Assembly (NCBI GenBank): GCA_910585155.1
Contig: CAJUEC010000024.1
Span: forward strand, 1 to 37,040
DNA: 37,040 nt
Direction of reading: 5' to 3'
Origin: an uncultured Oscillospiraceae bacterium
GTDB taxonomy: Bacteria; Bacillota; Clostridia; Oscillospirales; Oscillospiraceae
Part shown: one piece after another, positions 7,788-16,197 of the stretch
How the letters are laid out: each line of letters begins with the position of its first letter
Position numbering within the stretch: the first letter of the stretch is position 1
Position numbers and translations under genes: made by a program
The notes under the pieces: generated by a model
Told to the model about the DNA's origin: nothing
Databases searched by the model: none
Seen by the model: the letters and a program-made list of their open reading frames with translations, nothing else

Positions 7788-8720
7788 ATGGACTACACCC
7801 ATAAGCCGGTGCTCCTGAGGGAGTGCCTGGACGGTTTGAATATCCGCCCCGGCGGAATCTATGTGGACGGGACCTTGGGAAGGGCGGGCCACTCGCTGGA
7901 GATTGCCAAGCGGCTGTCCGCCGGACGGCTGATCGCCGTGGACCGGGACCAGGCCGCGCTGGACGCCGCCCCCGCCCGGCTGGAGGGCTGCCTGGACAGG
8001 GTGACCCTGGTGCGGGGAAACTTTGGCGATCTGGCGGACATCCTTGCCTCCCTGGGGGTGGCCGGGGTGGACGGAATGCTGTTTGACCTGGGGGTGTCCT
8101 CCCCCCAACTGGACGACGGCAGCCGGGGCTTCTCCTATTTGCAGGACGCCCCGCTGGATATGCGCATGGACCAGTCCGCCCCCCTCACCGCCCGGGACGT
8201 GGTGAACGGCTGGAGCCAGGAGGAGCTCAGGCGCATCCTCTGGCAGTACGGGGAGGAGCGCTATTCCGGCCCCATCGCCGCCGCCATAGTGCGGGCGCGG
8301 GAGCGGGAGCCCATTGAGACCACCGGGCAGCTGGCGGAGCTCATCCGCTCGGCCATGCCGGCCAAGGCCCGCAGGGAGAAGCAGCACCCCGCCAAGCGCT
8401 CCTTCCAGGCCATCCGCATCGCGGTGAACGACGAGCTGGGCGAGGTGGAGCGGCTGCTGGGCAGCGCCCTGGACGTTCTGAACCCCGGCGGCCGGGTGGC
8501 GATCATCTCCTTCCACTCCCTGGAGGACCGGCTGGTGAAAACCGCCTTTGGGGCGTGGGCGAAGGGCTGCACCTGCCCGCCGGACTTCCCGGTGTGCGTG
8601 TGCGGCAGGACTCCCAGGGCGAGGCTGGTGGGCAGGCGGCCCATCACCCCCGGGGAAGAGGAATTGAACGAGAACGCCCGGGCCCGCAGCGCCAAGCTGC
8701 GGATCGCGGAGAAATTATAA
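7788..8720 (+). CDS. rsmH: 16S rRNA (cytosine(1402)-N(4))-methyltransferase RsmH
   Basis: A 310-residue protein (MraW), normal length. It starts with the family signature HKPVLLRECLDGL. The SAM-binding loop is VDGTLGRAGHS, where the usual GGGGHS-type motif has Arg-Ala. FDLGVSSPQLD and the late SFHSLEDRLVK are typical RsmH motifs. It methylates C1402 in the ribosomal P site. It ends AKLRIAEKL, and an imperfect second copy of this end lies 70 bp downstream (see findings). Second gene of the dcw cluster. Confidence 0.97.
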   Translation: MDYTHKPVLLRECLDGLNIRPGGIYVDGTLGRAGHSLEIAKRLSAGRLIAVDRDQAALDAAPARLEGCLDRVTLVRGNFGDLADILASLGVAGVDGMLFDLGVSSPQLDDGSRGFSYLQDAPLDMRMDQSAPLTARDVVNGWSQEELRRILWQYGEERYSGPIAAAIVRAREREPIETTGQLAELIRSAMPAKARREKQHPAKRSFQAIRIAVNDELGEVERLLGSALDVLNPGGRVAIISFHSLEDRLVKTAFGAWAKGCTCPPDFPVCVCGRTPRARLVGRRPITPGEEELNENARARSAKLRIAEKL

Positions 8721-8758
8721 CCGCTTTCGGAGAGCGGAAGGGCCGGCGCGGGGAACGC

Positions 8759-8788
8759 GCTAAGCTGAGGATGGCGGAAAAGCCGTAA
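8759..8788 (+). repeat. Diverged tandem copy of the 3' end of rsmH
   Basis: The bases encode AKLRMAEKP and a TAA stop, paralleling AKLRIAEKL-TAA at the true rsmH end. Four of the differences are synonymous third- or first-position changes (GCC/GCT, CGG/AGG, GAG/GAA, AAA/AAG). There is no start codon or ribosome-binding site for a gene here. It looks like a scar of duplication or recombination with another rsmH allele. Confidence 0.55.
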
Positions 8789-8851
8789 AACCCGTATTTT
8801 CGGTGGGGAACGCCGGCTGGGCGGGGAGCGGATACGAAGGAGTTGTGCCCT

Positions 8852-9433
8852 ATGGCGACGCAGCGCAGGAACAACAAAAGCACAAGAAAATACCGCACCT
8901 ACGGCAGCGTGGCCTATCAGCCGGAGCCCGAGCTGGAGCCTGTCCGAGCGCCGGCCCGTAAAGGGCAGACGGCGGGCAGCCCCGTCCGCCGTCCGGAGCC
9001 CCCCCGGCGCACCCAGGCCCGGCCCCGGCGGCGCCCAGCCGTCCGGCCCAATATCCAGGTCCGGTCCCAGAGCGCGGTGTCTCTGTTCGCGGTGGTGGGG
9101 CTGTTTTCGGTGCTGGCCTGCGCCCTGCTGCTGGTGGTGAGCTGCGCCCAGCTGGCCATGGCCAATCACGACATTGTGGAGCTGCGCTCCACGCTGGCCG
9201 ACCTCCAGGACAAGAACCGGACGCTCCGGGCGGAGTATGAGCTGGTGTACGACCTGGAGGCCATTGAAAAGCAATTTTTGTCTGACGGTACGATGGTGCG
9301 CCCCGGCGCGGGCCAGACGGTGTACCTGGATCTGTCCGCCGGGGACAATGTGGTCTACTACGACGGCGCGGGAGAGGGTCTGTCCGGTCTGCTCCAGCGG
9401 GTGCAGCGGTTTTTTGACGGGCTGCTGTCATAA
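8852..9433 (+). CDS. ftsL: FtsL-like septum protein (single-pass, coiled coil)
   Basis: A 193-residue protein in the FtsL position between rsmH and the division PBP. The N-terminal 70 residues are a basic, proline- and arginine-rich cytoplasmic tail. One transmembrane helix is at about 75-97 (SLFAVVGLFSVLACALLLVV). A leucine-containing heptad region follows (about 105-135, LRSTLADLQDKNRTLRAEYE), then a short periplasm-side tail. FtsL with DivIC/FtsB and FtsQ scaffolds septal synthesis. ATG 8852 follows AGGAG by 9 nt; a TTG three codons earlier is rejected. FtsL sequences diverge widely, so the call depends on topology and position. Confidence 0.8.
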   Translation: MATQRRNNKSTRKYRTYGSVAYQPEPELEPVRAPARKGQTAGSPVRRPEPPRRTQARPRRRPAVRPNIQVRSQSAVSLFAVVGLFSVLACALLLVVSCAQLAMANHDIVELRSTLADLQDKNRTLRAEYELVYDLEAIEKQFLSDGTMVRPGAGQTVYLDLSAGDNVVYYDGAGEGLSGLLQRVQRFFDGLLS

Positions 9434-9525
9434 GAGCGCCGCCCTGCCACATACATTGACCCATAGAGAAACAGGGGGCGCCGGCGGAATCCGCGCGCGC
9501 GGAGGTTACCCGGCGCTTCCGGCAG

Positions 9526-9564
9526 GAGGGGCGTGAGGAACGGGCAGAGTTCCTCCCGCCCCTC
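9526..9564 (+). repeat. Hairpin in the ftsL-PBP intergenic region
   Basis: GAGGGGCGTGAGGAAC (9526-9541) pairs with GTTCCTCCCGCCCCTC (9549-9564) with one mismatch and a 7-nt loop. Only CCCTT follows, so it may slow or process the transcript rather than end it. The gap (182 bp) holds no gene. Confidence 0.6.
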
Positions 9565-9615
9565 TCCCTTAAAAGCCCGAAGACCGTCCATTCTGAAAAA
9601 GCAGGAGCGAAACCT

Positions 9616-12024
9616 ATGCAAGACGCCAACCGCAAGCCCCGCCGCTCGGAGGGCAAAAACAACCGAAGCCTGTTCCGCCGCACCATCTTTCTGATGGTGG
9701 TGCTGGGGATCGGCATTTTTCTGCCTCTGGTGGCCCAGCTCTACAAGCTGCAAATTGTGGAGCATTTGGAGTGGGAGGAGCGGGCGGCCAACCAGCAGAC
9801 CAAGAGCGTGTCTGTGGCCGCCAACCGGGGCACCATTTACGACCGGGAGGGCCGCACCATGGCCATGTCCGCCACGGTGTATAAGCTGATCCTGAATCCG
9901 ATGGATATCTATGGCTCCATCAAAAAGGATAAATACATGGATGCCAACGGCAAGCTGGATGAGGCCGCCTATGACAAGGCCCTGTACGACCTGCGCAAGA
10001 CCGTCGTGGACGGCATTGTGGAGCTGTTCGGCTATGACGAGGAGCTGCTGTGGACGCGCATTGAGCGGATCAATTCCGCCTACGAGGTGCTCTACCAAGA
10101 GCTGGAGGAGGAGGACGCGGAGCGGGTCCGGCAGTTCATCAGTGAGAACCGGCTGTCTGCCTGCCTGCAGCTCACCCCCAGCAGCAAGCGGTATTACCCC
10201 TATTCCTCCGTGGCCTCCCACGTGCTGGGCTACATGGCGGAAAACAAGGACAGCGGGGGCAGCAAGGTGGGGGCCCAGGGGATCGAGGCGCTGTATGAGG
10301 ATGCGCTGTCCGGCGAACGGGGGCGGGTGGTCACCTCGAAAAACGGCTGGGGCATGGAGATGATCTCGGGATACGATATGTATTTCGACGCCCAGAACGG
10401 CTGCGACGTCCACCTCACCCTGGACGAGCGCATCCAGGCCATGCTGGAGCAGACCCTGGCGGAGGGCATCGAGACCTATGACATACAGGCCGGGGCCTTC
10501 GGCATCGCCATCGACCCGTCCACCGGGGCGGTGCTGGCCATGGCCAGCACCCCGGACTTCGACCCCAACAACTACTCCGCCATCCTCAGCGAGGACCTCC
10601 AGGCAGAGGTGGACCAGGCGGCCCAGGAGATGGGGGAGGACAGCGAGGAGTTCGGCGCCGCATGGAAGAACATCTGGAACAAGCAGATGAGAAACCGGGC
10701 CCTGGCCGACTCCTATGAGCCCGGTTCCGTGTTCAAGCCCATCACCGTGTCCATGGCCCTGGAGGAGGGGATCATCTCCCTGGAGAGCCACTACTACTGC
10801 GGCGGCGGCAAGGTGGTGGGCGACCGGACCATCAGCTGCCACAAGCGCGGCGGCCATGGGGACCAGACCCTCACCAAGGCGGTGGGCAATTCCTGCAACG
10901 TGGCCCTGATGGACATCGCCGAGAAGGTGGGCCCGGACATCATGTGGAAGTATTTTGAGGACTTCGGGCTGTTTGAGAAAACAGGGATCGACCTGGTGGG
11001 GGAGGGCAAGAGCCAGTTCTGGACGGAGGAGGCCTTCAAGGGGCCCTACGGCGCCCAGTCGGTGGCCACCGCCTCCTTTGGACAGACCTTCAAAATCACC
11101 CCCCTCCAGATGATTACCGCCTTCGCCTCCGTCATCAACGGCGGACACCTGCTCCAGCCCTATGTGGTGCAGAGCATCAGCGACGGGGACGGAAACACCA
11201 TCTTTTACCACGAGACCCAGGAGGTGCGGCAGGTCATCAGCGAGTCCACCTCCGCCACCATGCGGGAGATTCTGGAGAGCGTGGTGGCCAACGACTCGGG
11301 CCACAACGCCTACATGAGCGGCTACCGCATCGGCGGCAAGACGGGCACCTCGGAGAAGATCGAGCTGAAGGCCACCGACCCGGACAACGACGACGTAATC
11401 TGCTCCTTCATGGGCTTTGCCCCGGTGGATAACCCCCAGGTGCTGGTGCTGGTGGCCTACGACACCCCCAAGCGCTCCGCGCCCCGCTCCAACTGGACGG
11501 CGGACGGCACCTATATCAGCGGCGGCAACATCGCCGCCCCCATGGCGGGGGCGCTGATCGCCGACATTCTGGACTATATGGGCGTGGAGAAGCAGTACTC
11601 CAGCGACGAGCTGGCGGGGGCGGACACCATGATGCCCCGGGTCACCGGGCTGGAGCTGACGGTGGCCAAGGGCCAGCTTCAGGCGCAGGGCTTTGAGTGC
11701 CGCACGGTGGGCACGGGCAATACCGTCACCCATCAGATCCCCAACGCCGGCGTGTCCATCCCCGGCGGGTCCAACGTGATTTTGTACCTGGGGGAGGAGG
11801 TCCCCTACAGTCAGGTGGAGACCCCGGAGCTGAGGGGCCTCAGCCCCACCCGGGCCAAGGTTGTGCTGGAGGACCAGGGCCTGTTCATGAAGGCCACCGG
11901 CGTGATTGATTACGCCGACTCCGCCGTGGTGGCGGTGACCCAGTCGGTGGAGCCGGGCACAATGGTGGCCCCAGGCACTGTGGTCGAGGTGAGATTTGTG
12001 GGCAGTGTGATGGATTATGGCTGA
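9616..12024 (+). CDS. ftsI: Division/sporulation class B penicillin-binding protein with PASTA domains
   Basis: An 802-residue class B PBP (FtsI/PBP2B/SpoVD type), the septal peptidoglycan transpeptidase. It has a basic N-terminus, one membrane anchor (about 24-40, FLMVVLGIGIFLPLVA), and the dimerization domain opening with AANRGTIYDREGR. The transpeptidase domain carries SVFK (active Ser371, Lys374), SCN (426-428) and KTG (575-577). Two C-terminal PASTA repeats are at about 674-732 and 737-799, as in PBP2B rather than single-PASTA SpoVD. ATG 9616 follows CAGGAG. Its last 8 nt overlap the next gene. Whether it serves vegetative division, spore cortex or both cannot be told. Confidence 0.94.
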   Translation: MQDANRKPRRSEGKNNRSLFRRTIFLMVVLGIGIFLPLVAQLYKLQIVEHLEWEERAANQQTKSVSVAANRGTIYDREGRTMAMSATVYKLILNPMDIYGSIKKDKYMDANGKLDEAAYDKALYDLRKTVVDGIVELFGYDEELLWTRIERINSAYEVLYQELEEEDAERVRQFISENRLSACLQLTPSSKRYYPYSSVASHVLGYMAENKDSGGSKVGAQGIEALYEDALSGERGRVVTSKNGWGMEMISGYDMYFDAQNGCDVHLTLDERIQAMLEQTLAEGIETYDIQAGAFGIAIDPSTGAVLAMASTPDFDPNNYSAILSEDLQAEVDQAAQEMGEDSEEFGAAWKNIWNKQMRNRALADSYEPGSVFKPITVSMALEEGIISLESHYYCGGGKVVGDRTISCHKRGGHGDQTLTKAVGNSCNVALMDIAEKVGPDIMWKYFEDFGLFEKTGIDLVGEGKSQFWTEEAFKGPYGAQSVATASFGQTFKITPLQMITAFASVINGGHLLQPYVVQSISDGDGNTIFYHETQEVRQVISESTSATMREILESVVANDSGHNAYMSGYRIGGKTGTSEKIELKATDPDNDDVICSFMGFAPVDNPQVLVLVAYDTPKRSAPRSNWTADGTYISGGNIAAPMAGALIADILDYMGVEKQYSSDELAGADTMMPRVTGLELTVAKGQLQAQGFECRTVGTGNTVTHQIPNAGVSIPGGSNVILYLGEEVPYSQVETPELRGLSPTRAKVVLEDQGLFMKATGVIDYADSAVVAVTQSVEPGTMVAPGTVVEVRFVGSVMDYG

Positions 12025-12544
12025 GAATCGGCGGAAAATAGAGGCTCCCGTGGCCGTGGTGGGCCGGGGAGGCACCCTCACCGCCGGACTGCTGCGCAGG
12101 CTGCTGCCCGGCCCGGTGGTGGAGCTCACCCCCTGCCAGGCGGCCCTGGACGGGGGGCAGTACCGGGCGGTGGTGGTGGAGAATTTTGAGCCGGCGGCCC
12201 GGGGGGGCCTCAGCGGCTGCGCCGCAGCCCGGTGGGCGCTGTCCTCCCGGAGCGGGGTGACCGTGGTGGGCCTGGACGACCCGGAGGGCCGCCGCCTGGC
12301 GGGGGCCGCGCCGGGGCGGGTGTACGCCTACTCCGACGGCAGGCCCCAGGCCAATTTGACCGCAAAAAACGTCCGCCTTCGGGGGGAGCGCCTGGAGTTT
12401 GAGGCCCTCACCCAGGGGGGACTGGTACGGGTGCGGGTACCGGCGGGGGAGAGCCCCCGGCTGTACGACCACCTGGCGGCGCTGGCCGGGGCGCTGGCGC
12501 TGGGGATGCCGCTGCCGGAGGCGGCGGCGCGGATGAGCGGCTGA
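12017..12544 (+). CDS. MurE-like central domain remnant lacking the P-loop lysine
   Basis: A 175-residue protein overlapping the PBP gene by 8 nt, in the place where murE usually lies (after the division PBP, before mraY). Its parts line up in order with the ATP-binding central domain of Mur ligases, MurE best. VVGRGGTLTAGLLRRLL (15-31) stands where MurE has GTNGKTTT, but the P-loop lysine is gone. VTVVGLDDPEGRRLA (81-95) matches the DDP segment. AKNVRLRGERLEFEAL and YDHLAALAGALALG match the domain's end. The N-terminal UDP-MurNAc-peptide domain and the C-terminal amino-acid-binding domain are both missing. ATP-dependent ligase activity is not expected. It is a relic or a repurposed protein; the alignment is by eye. 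Confidence 0.65.
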   Translation: MAENRRKIEAPVAVVGRGGTLTAGLLRRLLPGPVVELTPCQAALDGGQYRAVVVENFEPAARGGLSGCAAARWALSSRSGVTVVGLDDPEGRRLAGAAPGRVYAYSDGRPQANLTAKNVRLRGERLEFEALTQGGLVRVRVPAGESPRLYDHLAALAGALALGMPLPEAAARMSG

Positions 12545-12566
12545 GAAGAGGAGACACGAAAGAGAG

Positions 12567-12592
12567 CGGCAGGCCTGCGGCCGGGCCTGCCG
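12567..12592 (+). repeat. Hairpin before the mraY ribosome-binding site
   Basis: Perfect 9-bp stem CGGCAGGCC (12567-12575) and GGCCTGCCG (12584-12592) with an 8-nt loop, ending a few bases before AAAGGGAGG. It could affect mraY translation; this is inference. Confidence 0.5.
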
Positions 12593-12610
12593 GAAAGGGA
12601 GGACATGACA

Positions 12611-13597
12611 ATGAGGATACTGCTGGCGGCGCTGACCGCCTTTGTGATCTCGGTGGTGGTGGGGTGGTTTCTGATCCCCGCCCTGCGGGCGCTGCGCGCG
12701 GGTCAGTCCATCAAGGAGATCGGGCCCAACTGGCACAAAAGCAAGGAGGGAACCCCCACCATGGGGGGGATTATGTTCATCGCGGCTGTGACCGTGGTGG
12801 TGCTGGTGTTCGGCTGGCGGGACATGGCGGAGGGGAATTGGCAGGCGCTGTTTGTGCTGGGCTTTTCCCTGGTGTGCGGCGGAATCGGCTTCATTGACGA
12901 CTACGCCAAGATCCGCAAGCATGAGAACACCGGCCTTACCGCCGGGTGGAAGTTTCTGCTCCAGCTGGCGGCGGCCATCGCTTTCCTGGCCCTGCTGCGG
13001 TGGAGCGGCAATCTGACGCCCAACCTGTATATCCCCTTTGTCAATGTGTCCCGGCCGCTGCCCTGGGGGGTGTATCTGGTGTTCGCCGCCTTTGTGATGG
13101 TGGGCTGCGTCAACGCGGTGAACCTCACCGACGGGCTGGACGGTCTGGCCGGGTCGGTGACCCTGGCGGTGTCGGCGTTTTTTGCCGTGCTGTCCAAGTG
13201 GTGGGAGTACGGCGCGGTGGGCGTGTTTGCCGGCGCGCTGGCGGGGGGCCTGCTGGGCTTTCTGGTGTACAATTTCCACCCAGCCAAGGTGTTCATGGGG
13301 GATACCGGGTCGCTGTTCCTGGGGGGGGCGGTGTGCGCCATGGCCTTTGCCCTGGACGCGCCTCTGGTGCTGGTGCCGGTGGGCGTCATCTACATCGCCG
13401 AGACCATGAGCGACATCATCCAGGTGGGGTATTTCAAGCTCACCCACGGCAAGCGCATCTTCCGCATGGCTCCCCTCCACCACCACCTGGAGCTGGGGGG
13501 GTGGAGCGAGGTGCGTATTGTGCTCACCTTCACCGGCATCACGGTGGCATTCTGCCTGCTGGCGTTTGTGGGTGTGATGTACCGGTACGCCATCTAA
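12611..13597 (+). CDS. mraY: Phospho-N-acetylmuramoyl-pentapeptide-transferase
   Basis: A polytopic membrane enzyme that makes lipid I from UDP-MurNAc-pentapeptide and undecaprenyl phosphate. Family motifs are all visible: HKSKEGTPTMGGIMF, FIDDYAKIRK, NAVNLTDGLDGL, KVFMGDTGSLFLGG and the HHHLE loop near the end. I chose ATG 12611 because AAAGGGAGG ends at 12602, giving 8-nt spacing and 328 residues. The ATG at 12605 would be only 2 nt from that site and adds two residues. It follows the MurE-like gene after a 66-nt gap with a hairpin. Confidence 0.96.
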   Translation: MRILLAALTAFVISVVVGWFLIPALRALRAGQSIKEIGPNWHKSKEGTPTMGGIMFIAAVTVVVLVFGWRDMAEGNWQALFVLGFSLVCGGIGFIDDYAKIRKHENTGLTAGWKFLLQLAAAIAFLALLRWSGNLTPNLYIPFVNVSRPLPWGVYLVFAAFVMVGCVNAVNLTDGLDGLAGSVTLAVSAFFAVLSKWWEYGAVGVFAGALAGGLLGFLVYNFHPAKVFMGDTGSLFLGGAVCAMAFALDAPLVLVPVGVIYIAETMSDIIQVGYFKLTHGKRIFRMAPLHHHLELGGWSEVRIVLTFTGITVAFCLLAFVGVMYRYAI

Positions 13598-13610
13598 GCG
13601 TGGAGCCGTC

Positions 13611-13633
13611 GCGAGCAGGCGAAGCGTGATAAC
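13611..13633 (+). repeat. Fragment of the intergenic repeat family before ftsW
   Basis: GCGAGCAGGCGAAGCGTGAT followed by AAC matches 28442-28464 at 21 of 23 positions. That sequence is the 3' end of the repeat-family element upstream of the response regulator gene. Here too it lies in a short gap directly before a ribosome-binding site. Confidence 0.65.
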
Positions 13634-13668
13634 ACCTGAGCGCATTCTGAGGAGAGGAGGCAGACGCC

Positions 13669-14901
13669 ATGCGGAAAAAAGCAAAACGCGACCTGACCAT
13701 TGAACAGCAGCTGGCCCGGGGGCCCATCGACCTGCCCTTTCTGGCCCTGGTGATGCTGCTCACCTCCATCGGCCTGATCATGGTGCTGTCCGCCTCCTAC
13801 GCCTCCGCCATGTACAACCTTGACGCGTCTGTGAACACCGAGGGGGACCCGCTGTACTATTTCAAGCGGCAGTTTGGCTTTGCGGTGCTGGGCGTGGTGG
13901 CCATGTTCGTGATTTCCAAAATCGACTATCAGCAGTTCCGCTGGATGTCGGTGTTTGCCCTGGGAGGCTCCATCGTGCTGCTGGCCCTGGTGTTCACCCC
14001 CCTGGGCCGCGCCGCCGGCGACAGCGATGTGCGCCGGTGGATCAACCTGTTCGGCATCCGCTTTCAGCCCTCCGAGGTGGCCAAGGTGGGGGTAATTCTC
14101 TACTTCTCCGCCCGGCTGTCCAAGCGGAGCGGCCAGCTGGGACCGCCCAAAAAGTGGAGCAAGCGCACCCTGACCGGTCGGATCTGCGCGGTGCTGGACC
14201 GAATCGGCCTGCTGGAGCTGGTGCCCTACGGGGTTATTTTGGTGGTGGTGCTGTTCCTGCTGTACAAGGAGCCCCACATGTCCGGCATGATCCTCATCAC
14301 TGTGGCGGCGGCGTCGGTGCTGTTTGCCTCCGGCATCAAGCTGTACTGGTTCCTGGGCGGCGGCACACTGGTGGCGGCGGCGCTGGCCTTCCTCATCACC
14401 CAGACCAAGTATATGACCAAGCGCATCACCATCTGGCTGGACCCCTTCCAGGACTACCGGGGGGACGGCTTCCAGCCCATCCAGTCCATGATCGCCATCG
14501 GCTCCGGCGGACTGCTGGGGGTGGGGCTGGGCAACAGCCGGCAGAAGTACCTGTTCCTCCCGGAGGAGCACAACGACTGTATTTTCGCCATCGTCTGCGA
14601 GGAGCTGGGCATGGTGGGGGCGCTGGTGATCATCGCATTGTTTGTGCTGCTCATCATCCGGGGCTACTGGCTGGCCCTCCACGCCCGGGACCGGTTTGGA
14701 ACCCTGCTCATTGTGGGTATCATCTCCCTGCTGGCCACCCAGACCTTTCTGAACATCGGCGTGGCTACCAACGCCATCCCCACCACCGGCATCTCTCTGC
14801 CCTTCTTCAGCTACGGGGGCACGGCGCTGGCCATCCAATTGGCGGAGATGGGCATGGTGCTCAGCGTATCCCGGCAGATCGCCGCCCCCAAGGCGGAGTA
14901 A
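13669..14901 (+). CDS. ftsW: Lipid II polymerase FtsW (SEDS glycosyltransferase)
   Basis: A 410-residue polytopic SEDS protein, which polymerises lipid II at the septum with its partner class B PBP, present in the same cluster. Key features are the N-terminal membrane run with GLIMVLSAS, the FQPSEVAKVG motif around residue 130, and the C-terminal PTTGISLPFFSYGGTALA-type signature. Position between mraY and murG, and the division genes around it, favour FtsW over RodA or SpoVE. ATG 13669 follows GAGGAGG. The 71-nt gap before it includes a repeat-family fragment. Confidence 0.93.
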   Translation: MRKKAKRDLTIEQQLARGPIDLPFLALVMLLTSIGLIMVLSASYASAMYNLDASVNTEGDPLYYFKRQFGFAVLGVVAMFVISKIDYQQFRWMSVFALGGSIVLLALVFTPLGRAAGDSDVRRWINLFGIRFQPSEVAKVGVILYFSARLSKRSGQLGPPKKWSKRTLTGRICAVLDRIGLLELVPYGVILVVVLFLLYKEPHMSGMILITVAAASVLFASGIKLYWFLGGGTLVAAALAFLITQTKYMTKRITIWLDPFQDYRGDGFQPIQSMIAIGSGGLLGVGLGNSRQKYLFLPEEHNDCIFAIVCEELGMVGALVIIALFVLLIIRGYWLALHARDRFGTLLIVGIISLLATQTFLNIGVATNAIPTTGISLPFFSYGGTALAIQLAEMGMVLSVSRQIAAPKAE

Positions 14902-14949
14902 AAGGAAAGGTGGAGGCGAGAGAATGAGGCGTATGAGACAAACTGGGGC

Positions 14950-15007
14950 CCCCGCAAAGACGGATCTTGGCTTTGCGGGGAGGGGAGAAGCAAGGGGACT
15001 TTGCTTC
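14950..15007 (+). repeat. Two consecutive hairpins in the murG leader
   Basis: CCCCGCAAAG (14950-14959) pairs with CTTTGCGGGG (14971-14980). GAAGCAA (14987-14993) pairs with TTGCTTC (15001-15007). Both are perfect and fill most of the 123-bp ftsW-murG gap. No T-run follows either. Confidence 0.55.
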
Positions 15008-15024
15008 GACGGTGTGAGGACGAC

Positions 15025-16137
15025 ATGAGAGTAATTTTTACCTGCGGCGGCTCGGCGGGGCACGTCAACCCGGCCCTGGCGGTGGCCCAGCAGTTTGAGG
15101 CCCATCACCCCGGCTGTGAGATTCTCTTTGTGGGCGCGGAGCGGGGGATGGAGCAGCGGCTGGTGAAGCAGGCGGGCTACCCCATCGAGACGGTGAAGGT
15201 GTCCACCTTCGAGCGCGCCTGGAGCTTCAAGGTACTCAAGCACAATTTGAGCAGTGCGCTGAAGCTGCCCGTGGGCCAGCGGGAGGCGGCGGCGATTCTG
15301 AAGCGGTTCAAGCCCGACCTGGTGGTGGGCACCGGGGGGTACGCCTCCTATCCCGCCGTCCACGAGGCGGCGCGGCGGCGCATCCCCTGCGCCATTCACG
15401 AGTCCAACGCCTACCCCGGTCTTACCACCCGGGCGCTGGCGGGCAAGGTGAGCCTGGTGATGGTGGGCTTTCCCGAGGCGGCGCAGTATTATCAGGACGC
15501 TAAGCGGGTGGCCGTCACCGGCACGCCGGTGCGGGGGGAGTTCTTCTCCCTGGACCGGGAGCGTGCCCGGCTGGAGCTGGGCCTGTCGGACAGCCAGCCG
15601 CTGGTGATCTCCTTCTGGGGCTCCCAGGGGGCGGGGCACATGAGCGAAAAGACGGTGGACCTGGTGGAGCGCTGGGCCGCCGAGGGCCGCCGCTTCCACT
15701 ACGTCCACGCCGCCGGCCGGGACTACGAGGACATGACCGCCGAGCTGAAAAAGCGGGGTGTGGCGGTGACGGACCGGGAGATCCGGCCCTACATCGACGA
15801 CATGCCGGTGGTGATGGCGGCGGCGGACCTGGTGATCTGCCGGGCGGGGGCGTCCACCATCGGGGAGCTCACCGCACTGGGCAAGCCCGCCATCCTGGTG
15901 CCCTCCCCCTTTGTGGCGGCCAACCACCAGTTCAAAAACGCCAAGGTGCTGGCCGACCGGGGCGGGGTGGCGCTGATGGAAGAGAAGGACTGCACCGGCC
16001 AGGAGCTGTACGGCGCGGCGCTGGAGCTGCTGTCCGACGGAGGCCGCCGCTCGGCAATGGGCAGGGCGCTGAAGGAGCTGGCCGCGCCCAACGCGGCTCA
16101 GGACATCTATGAAAATCTGATTTCCCTGCTGAAATAA
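15025..16137 (+). CDS. murG: UDP-GlcNAc:undecaprenyl-PP-MurNAc-pentapeptide GlcNAc transferase
   Basis: A 370-residue GT28 family transferase making lipid II from lipid I at the inner membrane face. It has the N-terminal glycine-rich loop GGSAGHVNPALAVA (the usual second position GTGGH is GSAGH here), a second loop GTGGYASYP, HESNAYPG, and the C-terminal nucleotide-binding region with RAGASTIGELTALGKPAILVPSP. ATG 15025 is chosen over the TTG at 15001, which lies inside a hairpin and would add eight residues before the conserved MRVIFTCGG start. Ribosome-binding site TGAGGA is close upstream. Confidence 0.96.
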   Translation: MRVIFTCGGSAGHVNPALAVAQQFEAHHPGCEILFVGAERGMEQRLVKQAGYPIETVKVSTFERAWSFKVLKHNLSSALKLPVGQREAAAILKRFKPDLVVGTGGYASYPAVHEAARRRIPCAIHESNAYPGLTTRALAGKVSLVMVGFPEAAQYYQDAKRVAVTGTPVRGEFFSLDRERARLELGLSDSQPLVISFWGSQGAGHMSEKTVDLVERWAAEGRRFHYVHAAGRDYEDMTAELKKRGVAVTDREIRPYIDDMPVVMAAADLVICRAGASTIGELTALGKPAILVPSPFVAANHQFKNAKVLADRGGVALMEEKDCTGQELYGAALELLSDGGRRSAMGRALKELAAPNAAQDIYENLISLLK

Positions 16138-16197
16138 CCGGTGAAAGCCCTTCCGCATAGAATGAAGCGTGATTTCTTTCTATGGGGAGGCTTTGCC

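Noticed and set aside
8555..8788. A 77-residue frame ending in AKLRMAEKP
   Set aside because: Most of it is an out-of-frame reading of rsmH. Only the last 10 codons resemble a gene end, so it is treated as a duplicated fragment.
9358..16158. Very long minus-strand open frames opposite the PBP, mraY, ftsW and murG genes
   Set aside because: High GC leaves few stop codons on the opposite strand. The plus-strand genes have clear families and motifs.
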